Assembly: GCA_934131005.1 (NCBI GenBank)
Contig: CAKOYV010000009.1
Span: 1 to 45,223, forward strand
Direction of reading: 5' to 3'
From: an uncultured Bacilli bacterium
Lineage (GTDB): Bacteria > Bacillota_I > Bacilli_A > RF39 > UBA660
Length of the DNA: 45,223 nt
This document shows positions 8,649-17,436 of this stretch, one piece after another. The notes beneath the pieces are model-generated. The model searched no databases. It saw only the letters and a list, made by a program, of their open reading frames with translations, and was not told the DNA's origin. Position 1 is the first letter of the stretch; each line of letters begins with the position of its first letter. The position numbers and the translations under genes are program-made.

Positions 8649-8969
8649 ATGAGTTTAATACCAAATATTCCTCCTAAGTTATTTTCGGGTTCTGCTGTTG
8701 CTGTTGGATATTTGTTGATAGATGATTTGACAGCTAATGAACAGAATGCTCTTGGTAATTGGTTAATGTTAGTAGCTCAGGTACTGTCTACTAATGCTTT
8801 TTATAAACAAGTTATGATAGAACGAGGGCTTGATAATGAATATACTAATGGTTGTAATAGTAATAATAAAAATAATGATGCTGATATTAGAATGCTTGAA
8901 AAGATGATTGAGGCAATGGAGGAGGAAATTAGTAAGTTGCGTAGTGAAATTTATGAAAATGATAATTAA
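8649..8969 (+). CDS. small conserved-looking protein, unknown
   Basis: A 106-residue protein with a strong GGAGGAGG site. The first ~60 residues are compact and moderately hydrophobic (IPNIPPKLFSG, a Gly/Ala/Val-rich patch, then DDLTANEQNALGNWLML). The linker is rich in Asn, and the C-terminus is a charged helix, likely a coiled coil (MLEKMIEAMEEEISKLRSEI). There is no signal peptide. It lies 54 bases upstream of spoIIR. I do not recognise the family with confidence; the coiled coil suggests oligomerisation. Confidence 0.7.
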   Translation: MSLIPNIPPKLFSGSAVAVGYLLIDDLTANEQNALGNWLMLVAQVLSTNAFYKQVMIERGLDNEYTNGCNSNNKNNDADIRMLEKMIEAMEEEISKLRSEIYENDN

Positions 8970-8989
8970 AGTGTATATAATTTTAATGT

Positions 8990-9025
8990 GTTACCCATTA
9001 TGTAATTAGAAAGGTGATGGGTAAT
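8990..9025 (+). promoter_or_regulatory. inverted repeat caging the spoIIR ribosome-binding site
   Basis: TTACCCAT (8991-8998) is a perfect inverted complement of ATGGGTAA (9017-9024). The 18-base loop holds the Shine-Dalgarno sequence AAGGTG, and the right arm ends at the A of the spoIIR start codon. A hairpin here could limit initiation. The repeat is seen; the function is inferred. Confidence 0.5.
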
Positions 9026-9551
9026 GAAAAAAGTTATTTTTGTAATAATTATAGTTATTATTTCTATTTTTGTATATATTAATGTTAATGCTTCTGTTGT
9101 TATACCAAGTGGGGCTATTAGAGTGAGGGTTGTTCCTAATAGTAATGATGTATATGATCAGGAAATGAAACAGAAAGTTAAAGATTATGTTAGTGGATAT
9201 ATGTATTTGAAACTTAAGGATGTAGATGATGTTAGAGAGGCTCGTCAAATAATTAAGGGGAATATTTCAGGGCTTAATGCTGGGATTAAGAAAATTTTTG
9301 AAAAAAATGGTTATGATATGGATTATAAAATAAATTTTGGTAAGAATCATTTTCCTGATAAAGAATATAAGGGGGTTGTATATAATGAGGGGGATTATGA
9401 GTCATTAGTTGTTTATATTGGAGAGGCTAGTGGTGATAATTGGTGGTGTGTTTTATTTCCTCCTCTTTGTTTATTAGAGGCTGATGAGGCTGATACTGGG
9501 GAAGTTGAATATAAGTCTATTGTAGGGGAGATGCTTGATAAAATATTCTAG
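9024..9551 (+). CDS. spoIIR: stage II sporulation protein R
   Basis: In B. subtilis SpoIIR is made in the forespore under sigma-F and exported to the intermembrane space, where it triggers SpoIIGA to process pro-sigma-E. This 175-residue protein has an N-terminal signal/anchor (residues 3-20), then the family's IRVRVVPNSND segment and a helical middle. The diagnostic C-terminal block YNEGDYESLVVYIGEASGDN is followed by WWCVLFPPLCLLE. It is somewhat shorter than the B. subtilis protein (about 220). The order prfA-prmC-...-spoIIR-mntP agrees with B. subtilis. No clear sigma-F promoter was found. Confidence 0.93.
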   Translation: MKKVIFVIIIVIISIFVYINVNASVVIPSGAIRVRVVPNSNDVYDQEMKQKVKDYVSGYMYLKLKDVDDVREARQIIKGNISGLNAGIKKIFEKNGYDMDYKINFGKNHFPDKEYKGVVYNEGDYESLVVYIGEASGDNWWCVLFPPLCLLEADEADTGEVEYKSIVGEMLDKIF

Positions 9552-9596
9552 TAATTTAGTTAGAGTGTTTATAATAATATTTAATAGGTGATTATT

Positions 9597-10133
9597 ATGA
9601 ATACTCTTTTTACTACTATTTTGGTAGGAATTAGTTTGTCGATGGATGCTTTTTCTTTATCCCTTATATATGGAATGCAAAATTTTAGTAGAAAAAATAT
9701 TTTGAAGTTATCTTTGATTGTTGGGCTTTTTCATTTTTTTATGCCTTTAATTGGGCTTAGAATTGGAGGATTATTAGATAGTTATTTTGCGTTTAATTTT
9801 AATTTTGTTGTGGGTATCATTTTTACTATTATTGGGTTTGAAATGATAATGTCTAGTCTTAAGGAAGAAGATATTAAGTTTATAGTTAATATTGTTAGTT
9901 TTTTATTATTTGGTTTTTCGGTTAGTATTGATAGTTTTACAACGGGGATTGGGCTTAAGGCTATTAATGATAATTATTTTGAAGTGTCTTTTATTTTTAT
10001 GTTGTGTAGTGCAATATTTACTTTTTTAGGTCTTACTTTTGGAAATCGTCTTAGTAGGAGATTTGGGAATATTGCTACTATCAGTGGGGGAGTTATGCTA
10101 ATTGGATTGGCGATTTATTATGTAATTAAATAG
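9597..10133 (+). CDS. mntP: manganese efflux pump MntP
   Basis: A six-helix membrane protein of 178 residues made of two homologous DUF204 halves. Each half carries an Asp-containing motif: SMDAFSLSL near residue 17 and SIDSFTTGIG near 113. These are the Mn2+-translocation acidic sites of the family. The ATG at 9597 is preferred over the GTG at 9588 because AGGTGA ends five bases before the ATG. The related sporulation protein YtaF shares the fold, but the place next to spoIIR matches B. subtilis mntP (ywlD). Confidence 0.88.
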   Translation: MNTLFTTILVGISLSMDAFSLSLIYGMQNFSRKNILKLSLIVGLFHFFMPLIGLRIGGLLDSYFAFNFNFVVGIIFTIIGFEMIMSSLKEEDIKFIVNIVSFLLFGFSVSIDSFTTGIGLKAINDNYFEVSFIFMLCSAIFTFLGLTFGNRLSRRFGNIATISGGVMLIGLAIYYVIK

Positions 10134-10157
10134 AAGTTATAATGGGTGATGGACTTA

Positions 10158-10187
10158 TTGTAATAGTTTTGATATAATTATTATAAT
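10158..10187 (+). promoter_or_regulatory. promoter of the type VII secretion cluster
   Basis: TTGTAA (10158-10163), an 18-base spacer and TATAAT (10182-10187) lie 13 bases before the essC start codon. The leader would be very short. Confidence 0.5.
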
Positions 10188-10200
10188 AAGGGTGATGTGT

Positions 10201-13200
10201 ATGAAATTGTTGGTTTGTGATTCTGTTAGGATAAGTACTTTTGATTTGCCTAGTAAAGTTGAAGATTTTTTTATGATAAATTATTATTACTCAAATAATA
10301 ACGTATCAATTATGGAAACATTAACTTTAGAGGCTAATGATGGCTATTGGAATTTATTGACAGATGATTCTCTTAGAGTAAAACAAAATAATGTTTATCT
10401 TGAGCGTGTTGTTTTGAGAGAAAATTTATTTTATAAAATTAATTTTTCGGATATTGAAGAAAATATTTATATTTATGTATTAGGAAAATCAGATAAATAT
10501 ATCGATTATTCAGTTTCTGATGTAAATAATATTGTTATAGGTAATTCAGAGAATGCAACTATATTTTGTGATGATAATTCTCTTTTAGAGCAACAGGTTA
10601 TTATTTATCTTAAGGATAATAATTATTATATTAAAACATTAGAAAATTCAAATGTTTATGTGTATTTAAATGGTTTAACATTTTATGATGATAAACTTAT
10701 GACTGGGGATGTAATATTTTTAAATGGTTTAAAGATAATTTGGATGGGAATTTTTCTGAAAATTAATCAAATTCAAGGTAGGGTTAGACCTGTTAAATTG
10801 ATTAATTTTAGTGATGATAGAGTAAATAATAGTTATAGTAAGGTTTCTGATTTTGAAAAAAGTGTAAAATTATTTAAAGAAAATGATGTTTTTTTTCATA
10901 CTCCTAGACTTAAGAGTGATTTAGAAAAGTATTTTGTTACAATTGAGTTACCTCCACCTCCATATAATGAGGAGCGAATGCCTGTTATTTTAACTATAGG
11001 TTCTTCTATTATGTTTGGGTTAATATCTTGTGTTACTGGTGTATCTGCTATTGCTGGACTTATTAATGGTACAACAGACGTTGCTAGTGCTATTGTGGAA
11101 CTTATTATTTGTTTTTTGATGATAATATCTTCGATAGTTTTTCCAATTGTTACAGATTTATGGGATAAAAATAGGCAAAAAAAGTTAGAAAAATTAAGAC
11201 AAGAGAAATATAGAGAGTATTTAGATAAAAATGTTAATATAATAAATGATTATGTTAAGGAACAAGAGAGTATATTAAAAGAAAATAATTTGGATTTAAA
11301 TACTATTGCGAATGATATAATTAATAATTCTAAAAGAATTTGGAATAGGAATTTATTTGATGATGATTTTCTTTCTCTTACTTTTGGAATTGGAATGGTT
11401 CCTGCACAAATAGAAATTAATCTTCCAACTGAAGGCTTTTCTATGACTGATGATGATTTAAAGGATTTGATTTATACTAAGTTTAGTAAAAAAATTATGC
11501 TTAATGATGTTCCAGTTAGCATATCTGCTATTGAAAATAGTGTGTTACCAATTTTACTTAATACTAGTCATAATAGAGATTTTATTGTTTCGTTGATGTT
11601 ACAATTAATTTATTATCATAGTGGTAAGGATTTGAAAATTGTTGTTTTTACTAATAAAACTAATGAAGATAGGTGGGATTATTTAAAATATTTATCTCAT
11701 TGTTGGAATAGTAAATTTGATAAAAGATTTTTTGCGACTACAGATAATGAAATGGCTGAAATATCTTTATTTTTGGAAGGAATTTATGATGAACGATTGA
11801 AAAGTTTTAATACGGAAGAGTCTAATAATATTGATGGTGAACATATGTATTTAAATTTTTCAGAGTATTATTTGGTTGTTACTGATGATTTTAAAACTGC
11901 TAAAGATATGTCAATTGTTAATAGAATCATAAATACAGATAAAAAGATAGGTTTTTCGTTGTTAATATTTGAAAATTCTATTAATAATCTTCCTAGTAAA
12001 TTTAATAATTTTATTGATATTAATGATGATTTTTGTGGTGTTTTTGGTAGAACTATAGATAAAAATAATCAGATGAAGTTTAAGATGAATTATTTGCCTG
12101 ATATTGATATGCGTGATTTTACCTCAAGACTTGCTAATATTCCTGTGTATGGTAGAGATATTAATACTAGTATTCCATCTAGTTTGACTTTTCTTGATAT
12201 GTATATGGTTGGTAGAGTTGATCAGTTGAATATTTTGTCCCGTTGGAAAAATAATGATCCTACTATCAGTTTAAAAGCTCCTATCGGAGTTAAAGAGAAG
12301 GGGAAAATAATAGATTTGGATTTGCACGAAAAATTTCATGGGCCTCATGGACTAATTGCTGGTTCAACGGGTAGTGGTAAGAGTGAATTTATTATTACTT
12401 ATATTTTATCTATGGCAGTTAATTATCATCCATATGAAGTACAATTCATTTTAATTGATTATAAGGGCGGTGGTTTAGCACTTGCTTTTGAAAATAGAGA
12501 AACTGGTATTAAAATTCCACATTTAGTTGGAACTATTACTAATTTGGATGTAAGTGAAATGAATAGAACTTTGGTATCTTTAAAAAGTGAGTTACAAAGA
12601 AGACAAAGAATTTTTAATGAAACACGAAATAATTTAGGTGAGAGTACAGTAGATATTTATAAATATCAAAAATTTTATCGAGAAGGAAAAGTTTCAGAAC
12701 CTATGTCTCATTTATTTGTTATTTCTGATGAGTTTGCAGAACTTAAGGATCAACAACCAGATTTTATGGATGAGCTTATTTCAACGGCTAGAATAGGTAG
12801 AAGTTTGGGGGTTCATTTAATTTTGGCAACTCAAAAGCCTAGTGGCGTTGTTAATGAACAAATATGGTCAAATACTAGATTTAGGGTTTGTTTAAGAGTG
12901 CAGGGTGATGAGGATAGTGTTGAAATGTTAAAGAGAACTGATGCTTCTACGATAAAAGAAACGGGAAGATTTTATTTGCAGGTTGGAAATGATGAAATAT
13001 TTGAACTTGGTCAATCTGGTTGGGCTGGTGCGTTATATAATCCGGTTGATAAAATTACAAAAAAAGTAGATGATAATTTAGATTTTATTGATAATTGTGG
13101 AAATGTTATTAAGGTTATTAATGATAATATAAAGAAGAATGATGCTAATAATTATGGCGAACAGTTGACTAATATTGTTAAATATTTATATGATATTGCT

Positions 13201-14832
13201 AATAGAGAGAAGATTAAGTTTAATTCTTTATGGCTTCCAAGTTTACCTAATGAAATATATTATGGTAATTTAGTTAAGAAATATAATTTTAAAGGAAATT
13301 GTGAAAAATTTGATGTTATTATGGGAGAATTTGATCAACCTTCTCAACAGATGCAAGGACTATATAAAATGGATTTGGTAAGTAACAATACGGTAATATT
13401 TGGTCTTCCTGGTTGTGGTAAAGATAATTTATTAACAACAATAATTTTTTCTGCTTGTATTAGTTATACTCCTTGGGATATAGAATTTTATATATTAGAT
13501 TTTGGAGCTCAAGTATTGAAATGTTTTGATAATATGCCTCATGTTGGAGATGTTATTTTTGCTGATGAAACAGATAAAATTTTAGGAGTATTTTCTAAAG
13601 CTGAAACTGAATTGAAGAAGAGAAAAAATTTATTTTCAGATTATGATGGAACATTTTCTTCGTATGTGGATAATAGTGGTTCAAGAGTTCCTTTGATGGT
13701 TGTAGTTTTGAATGCTTATGAATCTTTTAGAGAAAATTGCCCTGATGAGTATGATGAATATTTAGGACATTTGTTAAGAGAAGGAAGTAAGTATGGAATT
13801 ATATTTATAGTTAGTACGGTTGCTACTAATTCTATTAGAGGTAGTATGTTGGATTGTTTTTCTAGTAAAATTATGCTACAAGTTCAAGACCCTTTTGATT
13901 ATGAGTTTATAATTGGAGCTAGTCATGGACTTGTACCTAAGAAAAATTTTGGACGTGGTATTGCATTAATACCTGATATAGATGATGTTTGTGAATTTCA
14001 AAGTTGTCTTATAAATAAAAAAAATGAAGTAAGTTCTTATGTTAAACAAACAGGAAAATATTTGTTGGATAATTATAACTATAGAGTACCAGAAATTAGA
14101 TTTTTACCAACTAGTGTTAGTTACAATGATATGTATAAATATTTAAAATCAGTAGATGCAATTCCTATTGGATATACAAGAGATGATGTTGATGTTTATT
14201 ATTATAATTTTATTAAAAATAAATGTAGTTTTATTTTAGGAGAAAAGATTACTGATAATGTAACTTTCTTTGGGGGAATTCTTGATTTGATGGATAATAT
14301 TAAGAGAATAAATATGGCTATAATTGATTTTATTAATTGTATAGATTTTGAAGGTACAGCAACTCTTTATCAGTCTAATTTTGAAGATATATTTGATGAT
14401 ATTATTACTGATGATGGTAATGGGTCAATTAATATTTATTTTATTATAGGTATTGGTAATGTTGAAAATATTTTAAATGAAACTGAATTTAATAAATTTA
14501 ATAATATTATGATGCAAATTAATAATTTTTCTAGTAGTTATTTTGTGTTTATAGATGATGTTTCAAGATTTAATAATATAAGAAGTAATGATTGGTATGA
14601 TTTATTAGATTTAACTTCAGTAATTTGGAGTGGTAGTGGTATAGAAAAACAAAATATATTTAAAATTAATGATTTGAATAATGATGATAGAAATGTTGAT
14701 TTTTCTGATGTTGCTTATGTTGTGGATAATGGGGAATATCAAGTTTTAAAAGTTATTGGTGATGGAGAAGAAATGAGTAATAGTGATGATGATAATGATG
14801 ATAATTTCTTAGGAGGTTTTTTAAATGGATGA
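10201..14832 (+). CDS. essC: type VII secretion ATPase EssC
   Basis: The FtsK/SpoIIIE-type motor of the Bacillota type VII (ESX-like) system; 1543 residues, close to the usual ~1480. In order: an N-terminal region of ~200 residues with FHA-like segments; two membrane helices (about 262-285 and 296-325); a charged linker; and ATPase D1 with Walker A GSTGSGKS (~721-728) and Walker B LFVISDEF. ATPase D2 follows with a variant Walker A GLPGCGKD (~1068) and a weak Walker B (VVVLNAYESF), then a degenerate D3 with no P-loop. An Asp-rich tail ends the protein. D1 is therefore the likely active motor, as in family members where D2/D3 bind the substrate signal. ATG 10201 follows GGTGA by five bases. 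It overlaps esaB by eight bases. Confidence 0.93.
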   Translation: MKLLVCDSVRISTFDLPSKVEDFFMINYYYSNNNVSIMETLTLEANDGYWNLLTDDSLRVKQNNVYLERVVLRENLFYKINFSDIEENIYIYVLGKSDKYIDYSVSDVNNIVIGNSENATIFCDDNSLLEQQVIIYLKDNNYYIKTLENSNVYVYLNGLTFYDDKLMTGDVIFLNGLKIIWMGIFLKINQIQGRVRPVKLINFSDDRVNNSYSKVSDFEKSVKLFKENDVFFHTPRLKSDLEKYFVTIELPPPPYNEERMPVILTIGSSIMFGLISCVTGVSAIAGLINGTTDVASAIVELIICFLMIISSIVFPIVTDLWDKNRQKKLEKLRQEKYREYLDKNVNIINDYVKEQESILKENNLDLNTIANDIINNSKRIWNRNLFDDDFLSLTFGIGMVPAQIEINLPTEGFSMTDDDLKDLIYTKFSKKIMLNDVPVSISAIENSVLPILLNTSHNRDFIVSLMLQLIYYHSGKDLKIVVFTNKTNEDRWDYLKYLSHCWNSKFDKRFFATTDNEMAEISLFLEGIYDERLKSFNTEESNNIDGEHMYLNFSEYYLVVTDDFKTAKDMSIVNRIINTDKKIGFSLLIFENSINNLPSKFNNFIDINDDFCGVFGRTIDKNNQMKFKMNYLPDIDMRDFTSRLANIPVYGRDINTSIPSSLTFLDMYMVGRVDQLNILSRWKNNDPTISLKAPIGVKEKGKIIDLDLHEKFHGPHGLIAGSTGSGKSEFIITYILSMAVNYHPYEVQFILIDYKGGGLALAFENRETGIKIPHLVGTITNLDVSEMNRTLVSLKSELQRRQRIFNETRNNLGESTVDIYKYQKFYREGKVSEPMSHLFVISDEFAELKDQQPDFMDELISTARIGRSLGVHLILATQKPSGVVNEQIWSNTRFRVCLRVQGDEDSVEMLKRTDASTIKETGRFYLQVGNDEIFELGQSGWAGALYNPVDKITKKVDDNLDFIDNCGNVIKVINDNIKKNDANNYGEQLTNIVKYLYDIANREKIKFNSLWLPSLPNEIYYGNLVKKYNFKGNCEKFDVIMGEFDQPSQQMQGLYKMDLVSNNTVIFGLPGCGKDNLLTTIIFSACISYTPWDIEFYILDFGAQVLKCFDNMPHVGDVIFADETDKILGVFSKAETELKKRKNLFSDYDGTFSSYVDNSGSRVPLMVVVLNAYESFRENCPDEYDEYLGHLLREGSKYGIIFIVSTVATNSIRGSMLDCFSSKIMLQVQDPFDYEFIIGASHGLVPKKNFGRGIALIPDIDDVCEFQSCLINKKNEVSSYVKQTGKYLLDNYNYRVPEIRFLPTSVSYNDMYKYLKSVDAIPIGYTRDDVDVYYYNFIKNKCSFILGEKITDNVTFFGGILDLMDNIKRINMAIIDFINCIDFEGTATLYQSNFEDIFDDIITDDGNGSINIYFIIGIGNVENILNETEFNKFNNIMMQINNFSSSYFVFIDDVSRFNNIRSNDWYDLLDLTSVIWSGSGIEKQNIFKINDLNNDDRNVDFSDVAYVVDNGEYQVLKVIGDGEEMSNSDDDNDDNFLGGFLNG

Positions 14833-15082
14833 TAAAGTTTTAGTAAAATTAATAGTTCCAGAAATTGATGCTATTTATGATGTTTATCTTCCGATAAGTA
14901 AGAAAATAGGGAATATTATAATTTTATTGAATAAAGCTGTAAATGATTTATCAAATAATAGTTTTCCTATTTCTCTTACCAATAAACTTTATAATGCTAA
15001 GAGTAATAAAAAATATGAACCAGATGTTTTGTTATATAATACAGATATTAGAAATGGTACACAATTAATATTGATTTCTTAA
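14825..15082 (+). CDS. esaB: ubiquitin-like type VII component EsaB/YukD
   Basis: An 85-residue small beta-grasp protein. The pattern KVLVKLIVPEI...YDVYLP, a helix (IGNIIILLNKAV), a middle strand (TNKLYNAKSNKKY) and the closing NGTQLILIS match the ubiquitin-like YukD/EsaB family, which docks on the EssC/EssB machine. It starts inside the end of essC, so the genes are coupled. Only position and fold pattern support the call, as the family diverges strongly in sequence. Confidence 0.8.
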   Translation: MDDKVLVKLIVPEIDAIYDVYLPISKKIGNIIILLNKAVNDLSNNSFPISLTNKLYNAKSNKKYEPDVLLYNTDIRNGTQLILIS

Positions 15083-15089
15083 CTTTTTA

Positions 15090-15114
15090 TTGCTATTAGA
15101 CATAGTAATGTAAA
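15090..15114 (+). repeat. hairpin between esaB and the first esx gene
   Basis: ATTGCTAT and ATAGTAAT flank a five-base loop (one G-T pair). There is no T-run on the + strand, so it is not a standard terminator. It may be a processing or stability element separating high esx from low essC expression. Confidence 0.35.
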
Positions 15115-15139
15115 GATAAATTAAAAGATTGGTAAAATA

Positions 15140-15168
15140 TTTACTTAGTTTGGTTTTTATGTTATATA
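15140..15168 (+). promoter_or_regulatory. candidate promoter of the esx genes
   Basis: TTTACT (15140-15145), a 17-base spacer and TATATA (15163-15168) lie 67 bases before the first esx gene. It would let the small secreted proteins be made in excess over EssC. Confidence 0.4.
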
Positions 15169-15234
15169 TATTATAGTACATGGTAGAAAGTAATAGGTGT
15201 ACTGTAGAAATGATTTAAGTAAGGAGATGAAAAA

Positions 15235-15588
15235 ATGGCTAATTCAAGTTTAAATATTAGTAATGCTACTTATGGTAGAAGTACATCAGGTGCTAAAATT
15301 GTTAAAAATGATTTACTTGCTGATATTGATAAGGCTTACAAAGTTTTAGCAAAAGATGATAAGTATTATACTGATTTAGTTAATACTATTAATAAGTATT
15401 GGTCTGGAGCTGATGCTAATAAATTTTTGAAATTATTAGATGATCAAAGAGCAAGTATTCAAAATAGAATTAAAAAATATAAAACTGTAGTTCAAACAGT
15501 TATGGAAGCAGATCGCTCTAGTTTTGAAAAAGCACAAAGTAATGTTAGTAATAAGATTTCAAGTAGTATTAATATAAATAAGTTTTAA
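15235..15588 (+). CDS. WXG100-family (ESAT-6-like) secreted protein
   Basis: A 117-residue helical-hairpin protein, slightly longer than typical WXG100 proteins (~100). The WxG turn is present as WSGADA near residue 60, between two long amphipathic helices, with no signal peptide. The C-terminal helix (SFEKAQSNVSN) lacks an obvious YxxxD/E secretion motif, so export may depend on pairing with the next gene's product. The strong AAGGAG site is within a 19-base stretch shared with the next gene. It is probably the EsxA-type substrate of EssC. Confidence 0.85.
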   Translation: MANSSLNISNATYGRSTSGAKIVKNDLLADIDKAYKVLAKDDKYYTDLVNTINKYWSGADANKFLKLLDDQRASIQNRIKKYKTVVQTVMEADRSSFEKAQSNVSNKISSSININKF

Positions 15589-15608
15589 TAAGTGAAGGAG
15601 ATGAAAAA

Positions 15609-15965
15609 ATGGCAACTACTAAAAAAAGTACTAAAACTACATCTTCTGCAAAGGATGTTGTTGGGTTACAGGTATCAGGTATTTCAAAAATGCAAACTGG
15701 TATTAATACATACGTAAAAAACGTAAAAGGAAAAATTAATATTGGCGTATCGAATGCTACTATTGCAAAAGCTGTAAAAGGAACTAATTCTGTTAATACA
15801 TTAAAGCAATTAGCTCATCAAATAGATACTAGAATAGAAAATTATTTGATTGCTTTAGATCAGTTTAGTAAGCAGCTAGATCAAGTTAAGGCTAGCTATA
15901 GTACAGCAGACAAAAACAATACTGTATTTTCAACGCAAGCTACAAAAATTAAAAATTCAGAGTAA
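15609..15965 (+). CDS. second ESAT-6-like protein without WxG
   Basis: A 118-residue helical protein 20 bases after the WXG100 gene. It starts with a Thr/Ser/Lys-rich tail, followed by two predicted helices around an Asn/Gly-rich turn (KAVKGTNSVN) in place of WxG. A C-terminal YSTAD matches the YxxxD/E type VII export motif. The pattern resembles the TIGR04197/SACOL2603-like branch of small type VII proteins, though I cannot confirm that. The likely role is heterodimer partner of the preceding protein, one supplying WxG and the other the export signal. Confidence 0.7.
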   Translation: MATTKKSTKTTSSAKDVVGLQVSGISKMQTGINTYVKNVKGKINIGVSNATIAKAVKGTNSVNTLKQLAHQIDTRIENYLIALDQFSKQLDQVKASYSTADKNNTVFSTQATKIKNSE

Positions 15966-16036
15966 TTTAATGATAATTTTTAGTTAATTTTAATTGGAAA
16001 AGTATTGACTTTATATAGTTTTTATTTTAAGATAAT

Positions 16037-16067
16037 ATCAGTTATTAATCGTAACTGATTTTTTTTG
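16037..16067 (+). terminator. terminator of the type VII cluster
   Basis: ATCAGTTA (16037-16044) and TAACTGAT (16052-16059) form a perfect 8-bp stem with a seven-base loop, followed by eight T. Confidence 0.9.
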
Positions 16068-16096
16068 GTTAAATATAATAAGGTAGGAGGAGTAAT

Positions 16097-17353
16097 ATGC
16101 CTAAGATTGTTGTTGAGGGAAATAAGAAATTAAGTGGAGAAATTAAAGTTAGTGGTGCTAAGAATAGTGCTGTTGCTTTGGTACCAGCGTCTATTTTATG
16201 TGATGAGAAGGTAAGGTTATCGAATGTTCCCAATATTAGTGATATAGATGATTTAGAAGAAATTCTTGCTTATTTAGGTGTTGTTTTGGAAAGAGGAGAT
16301 CATACTGTTGCTATAAATGATACTAGTATGAATAATAAAATGATTCCATGTGAGATGTCTACTAAACTTAGAGCATCCTATTATTTTATGGGAGCACTTT
16401 TGGGTAAATATAAGAGAGTTGATATGTGTTTTCCTGGTGGATGTTCTATAGGTGAGAGACCAATTAATTTGCATTTGAAGGGGTTTGAAAAGTTGGGCGC
16501 TCATGTTAAGGAAGATAATGGAAGATTTATAATTGAAGCTGATGAATTAGTTGGCGATGAGATTTTTTTAGATTTTCCTAGTGTTGGTGCTACTATTAAT
16601 ATTCTTTTAGCTGCTGTTAAGGCACGTGGTAAGACAGTTATTGAGAATGCTGCTAAGGAGCCTCATGTTGTTGATGTTTGTAATTTTTTAAATAGTATGG
16701 GAGCTTGTATTAATGGAGCTGGAACTGGTAGAATTGAGATTGAGGGTGTTGATTATTTGCATGAGACATCATATAGTGTTGTTCCAGATATGATAGAGGC
16801 TGGCACTTATGTTATTATAGCGTCTTTATTGGGAGATAATTTGAAGATTAGTAATATTAATCCTATGCATATTGAGAGCTTAACTAGTAAATTGGAAGAG
16901 GCTGGAGTTAAGATGGATATAGGAGATGATTATATTAGGATAGGTAAAGTTTTGGAATACAAAGGAATAGATATTAAGACAATGGTTTATCCTGGTTTTC
17001 CAACTGATTTGCAACAACCTATGACACCTTTTTTGGTTAGTTGTAATGGTATAAGTCATATTGAGGAAACTATATATGAAAATAGATTTCAAAATGTTGC
17101 AGATACAATAAAGATGGGAGCGTCTATTGATGTTCGTGATGATAATAAGCTTGCAACTATATATGGGAAGAGTAAGCTTGTTGGTAAAGAAGTTTGGGCT
17201 ACTGATTTAAGAGGTGGTGCTTCAATGGTTATATGTGGATTAATAGCAGATGGTGTTACAGTTATTGATAATATTCATTATATATTAAGAGGATATGAGG
17301 ATATAGTTGGAAAACTTAAGAGTGTGGGTGCTTGTATAAAAATAGTTGACTAA
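16097..17353 (+). CDS. murA: UDP-N-acetylglucosamine 1-carboxyvinyltransferase
   Basis: First committed step of peptidoglycan synthesis: transfer of enolpyruvate from PEP to UDP-GlcNAc in the cytoplasm. 418 residues, normal length. Conserved N-terminal SGAKNSAVALVPAS and the catalytic-loop PGGCSIGERP with the Cys that confers fosfomycin sensitivity are both present. FPTDLQQPMTPFL and the C-terminal LRGGASMVI and RGYEDI motifs complete the fold. The strong AGGAGG site sets the start. It stands just before rpmE, which has its own promoter starting inside the end of murA. In B. subtilis murAA lies next to spoIID; here a few genes intervene. Confidence 0.97.
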   Translation: MPKIVVEGNKKLSGEIKVSGAKNSAVALVPASILCDEKVRLSNVPNISDIDDLEEILAYLGVVLERGDHTVAINDTSMNNKMIPCEMSTKLRASYYFMGALLGKYKRVDMCFPGGCSIGERPINLHLKGFEKLGAHVKEDNGRFIIEADELVGDEIFLDFPSVGATINILLAAVKARGKTVIENAAKEPHVVDVCNFLNSMGACINGAGTGRIEIEGVDYLHETSYSVVPDMIEAGTYVIIASLLGDNLKISNINPMHIESLTSKLEEAGVKMDIGDDYIRIGKVLEYKGIDIKTMVYPGFPTDLQQPMTPFLVSCNGISHIEETIYENRFQNVADTIKMGASIDVRDDNKLATIYGKSKLVGKEVWATDLRGGASMVICGLIADGVTVIDNIHYILRGYEDIVGKLKSVGACIKIVD

Positions 17354-17374
17354 ATTTTAAATAGTTGTTATAAT
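17346..17374 (+). promoter_or_regulatory. rpmE promoter overlapping the murA stop
   Basis: TTGACT (17346-17351) spans the murA stop codon region. It is followed by a 17-base spacer and TATAAT (17369-17374), a near-consensus sigma-A promoter. Confidence 0.7.
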
Positions 17375-17436
17375 AATTTTTGTGATTTATTATCTATGGT
17401 TTTTTTGGAAATCATGGCGAAAGGAGAGGTATTAAT

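Noticed and set aside
16005..16036. TTGACT with a TAAGAT -10 as a murA promoter
   Set aside because: The transcript would run straight into the terminator hairpin at 16037-16067, and the -10 is poor.
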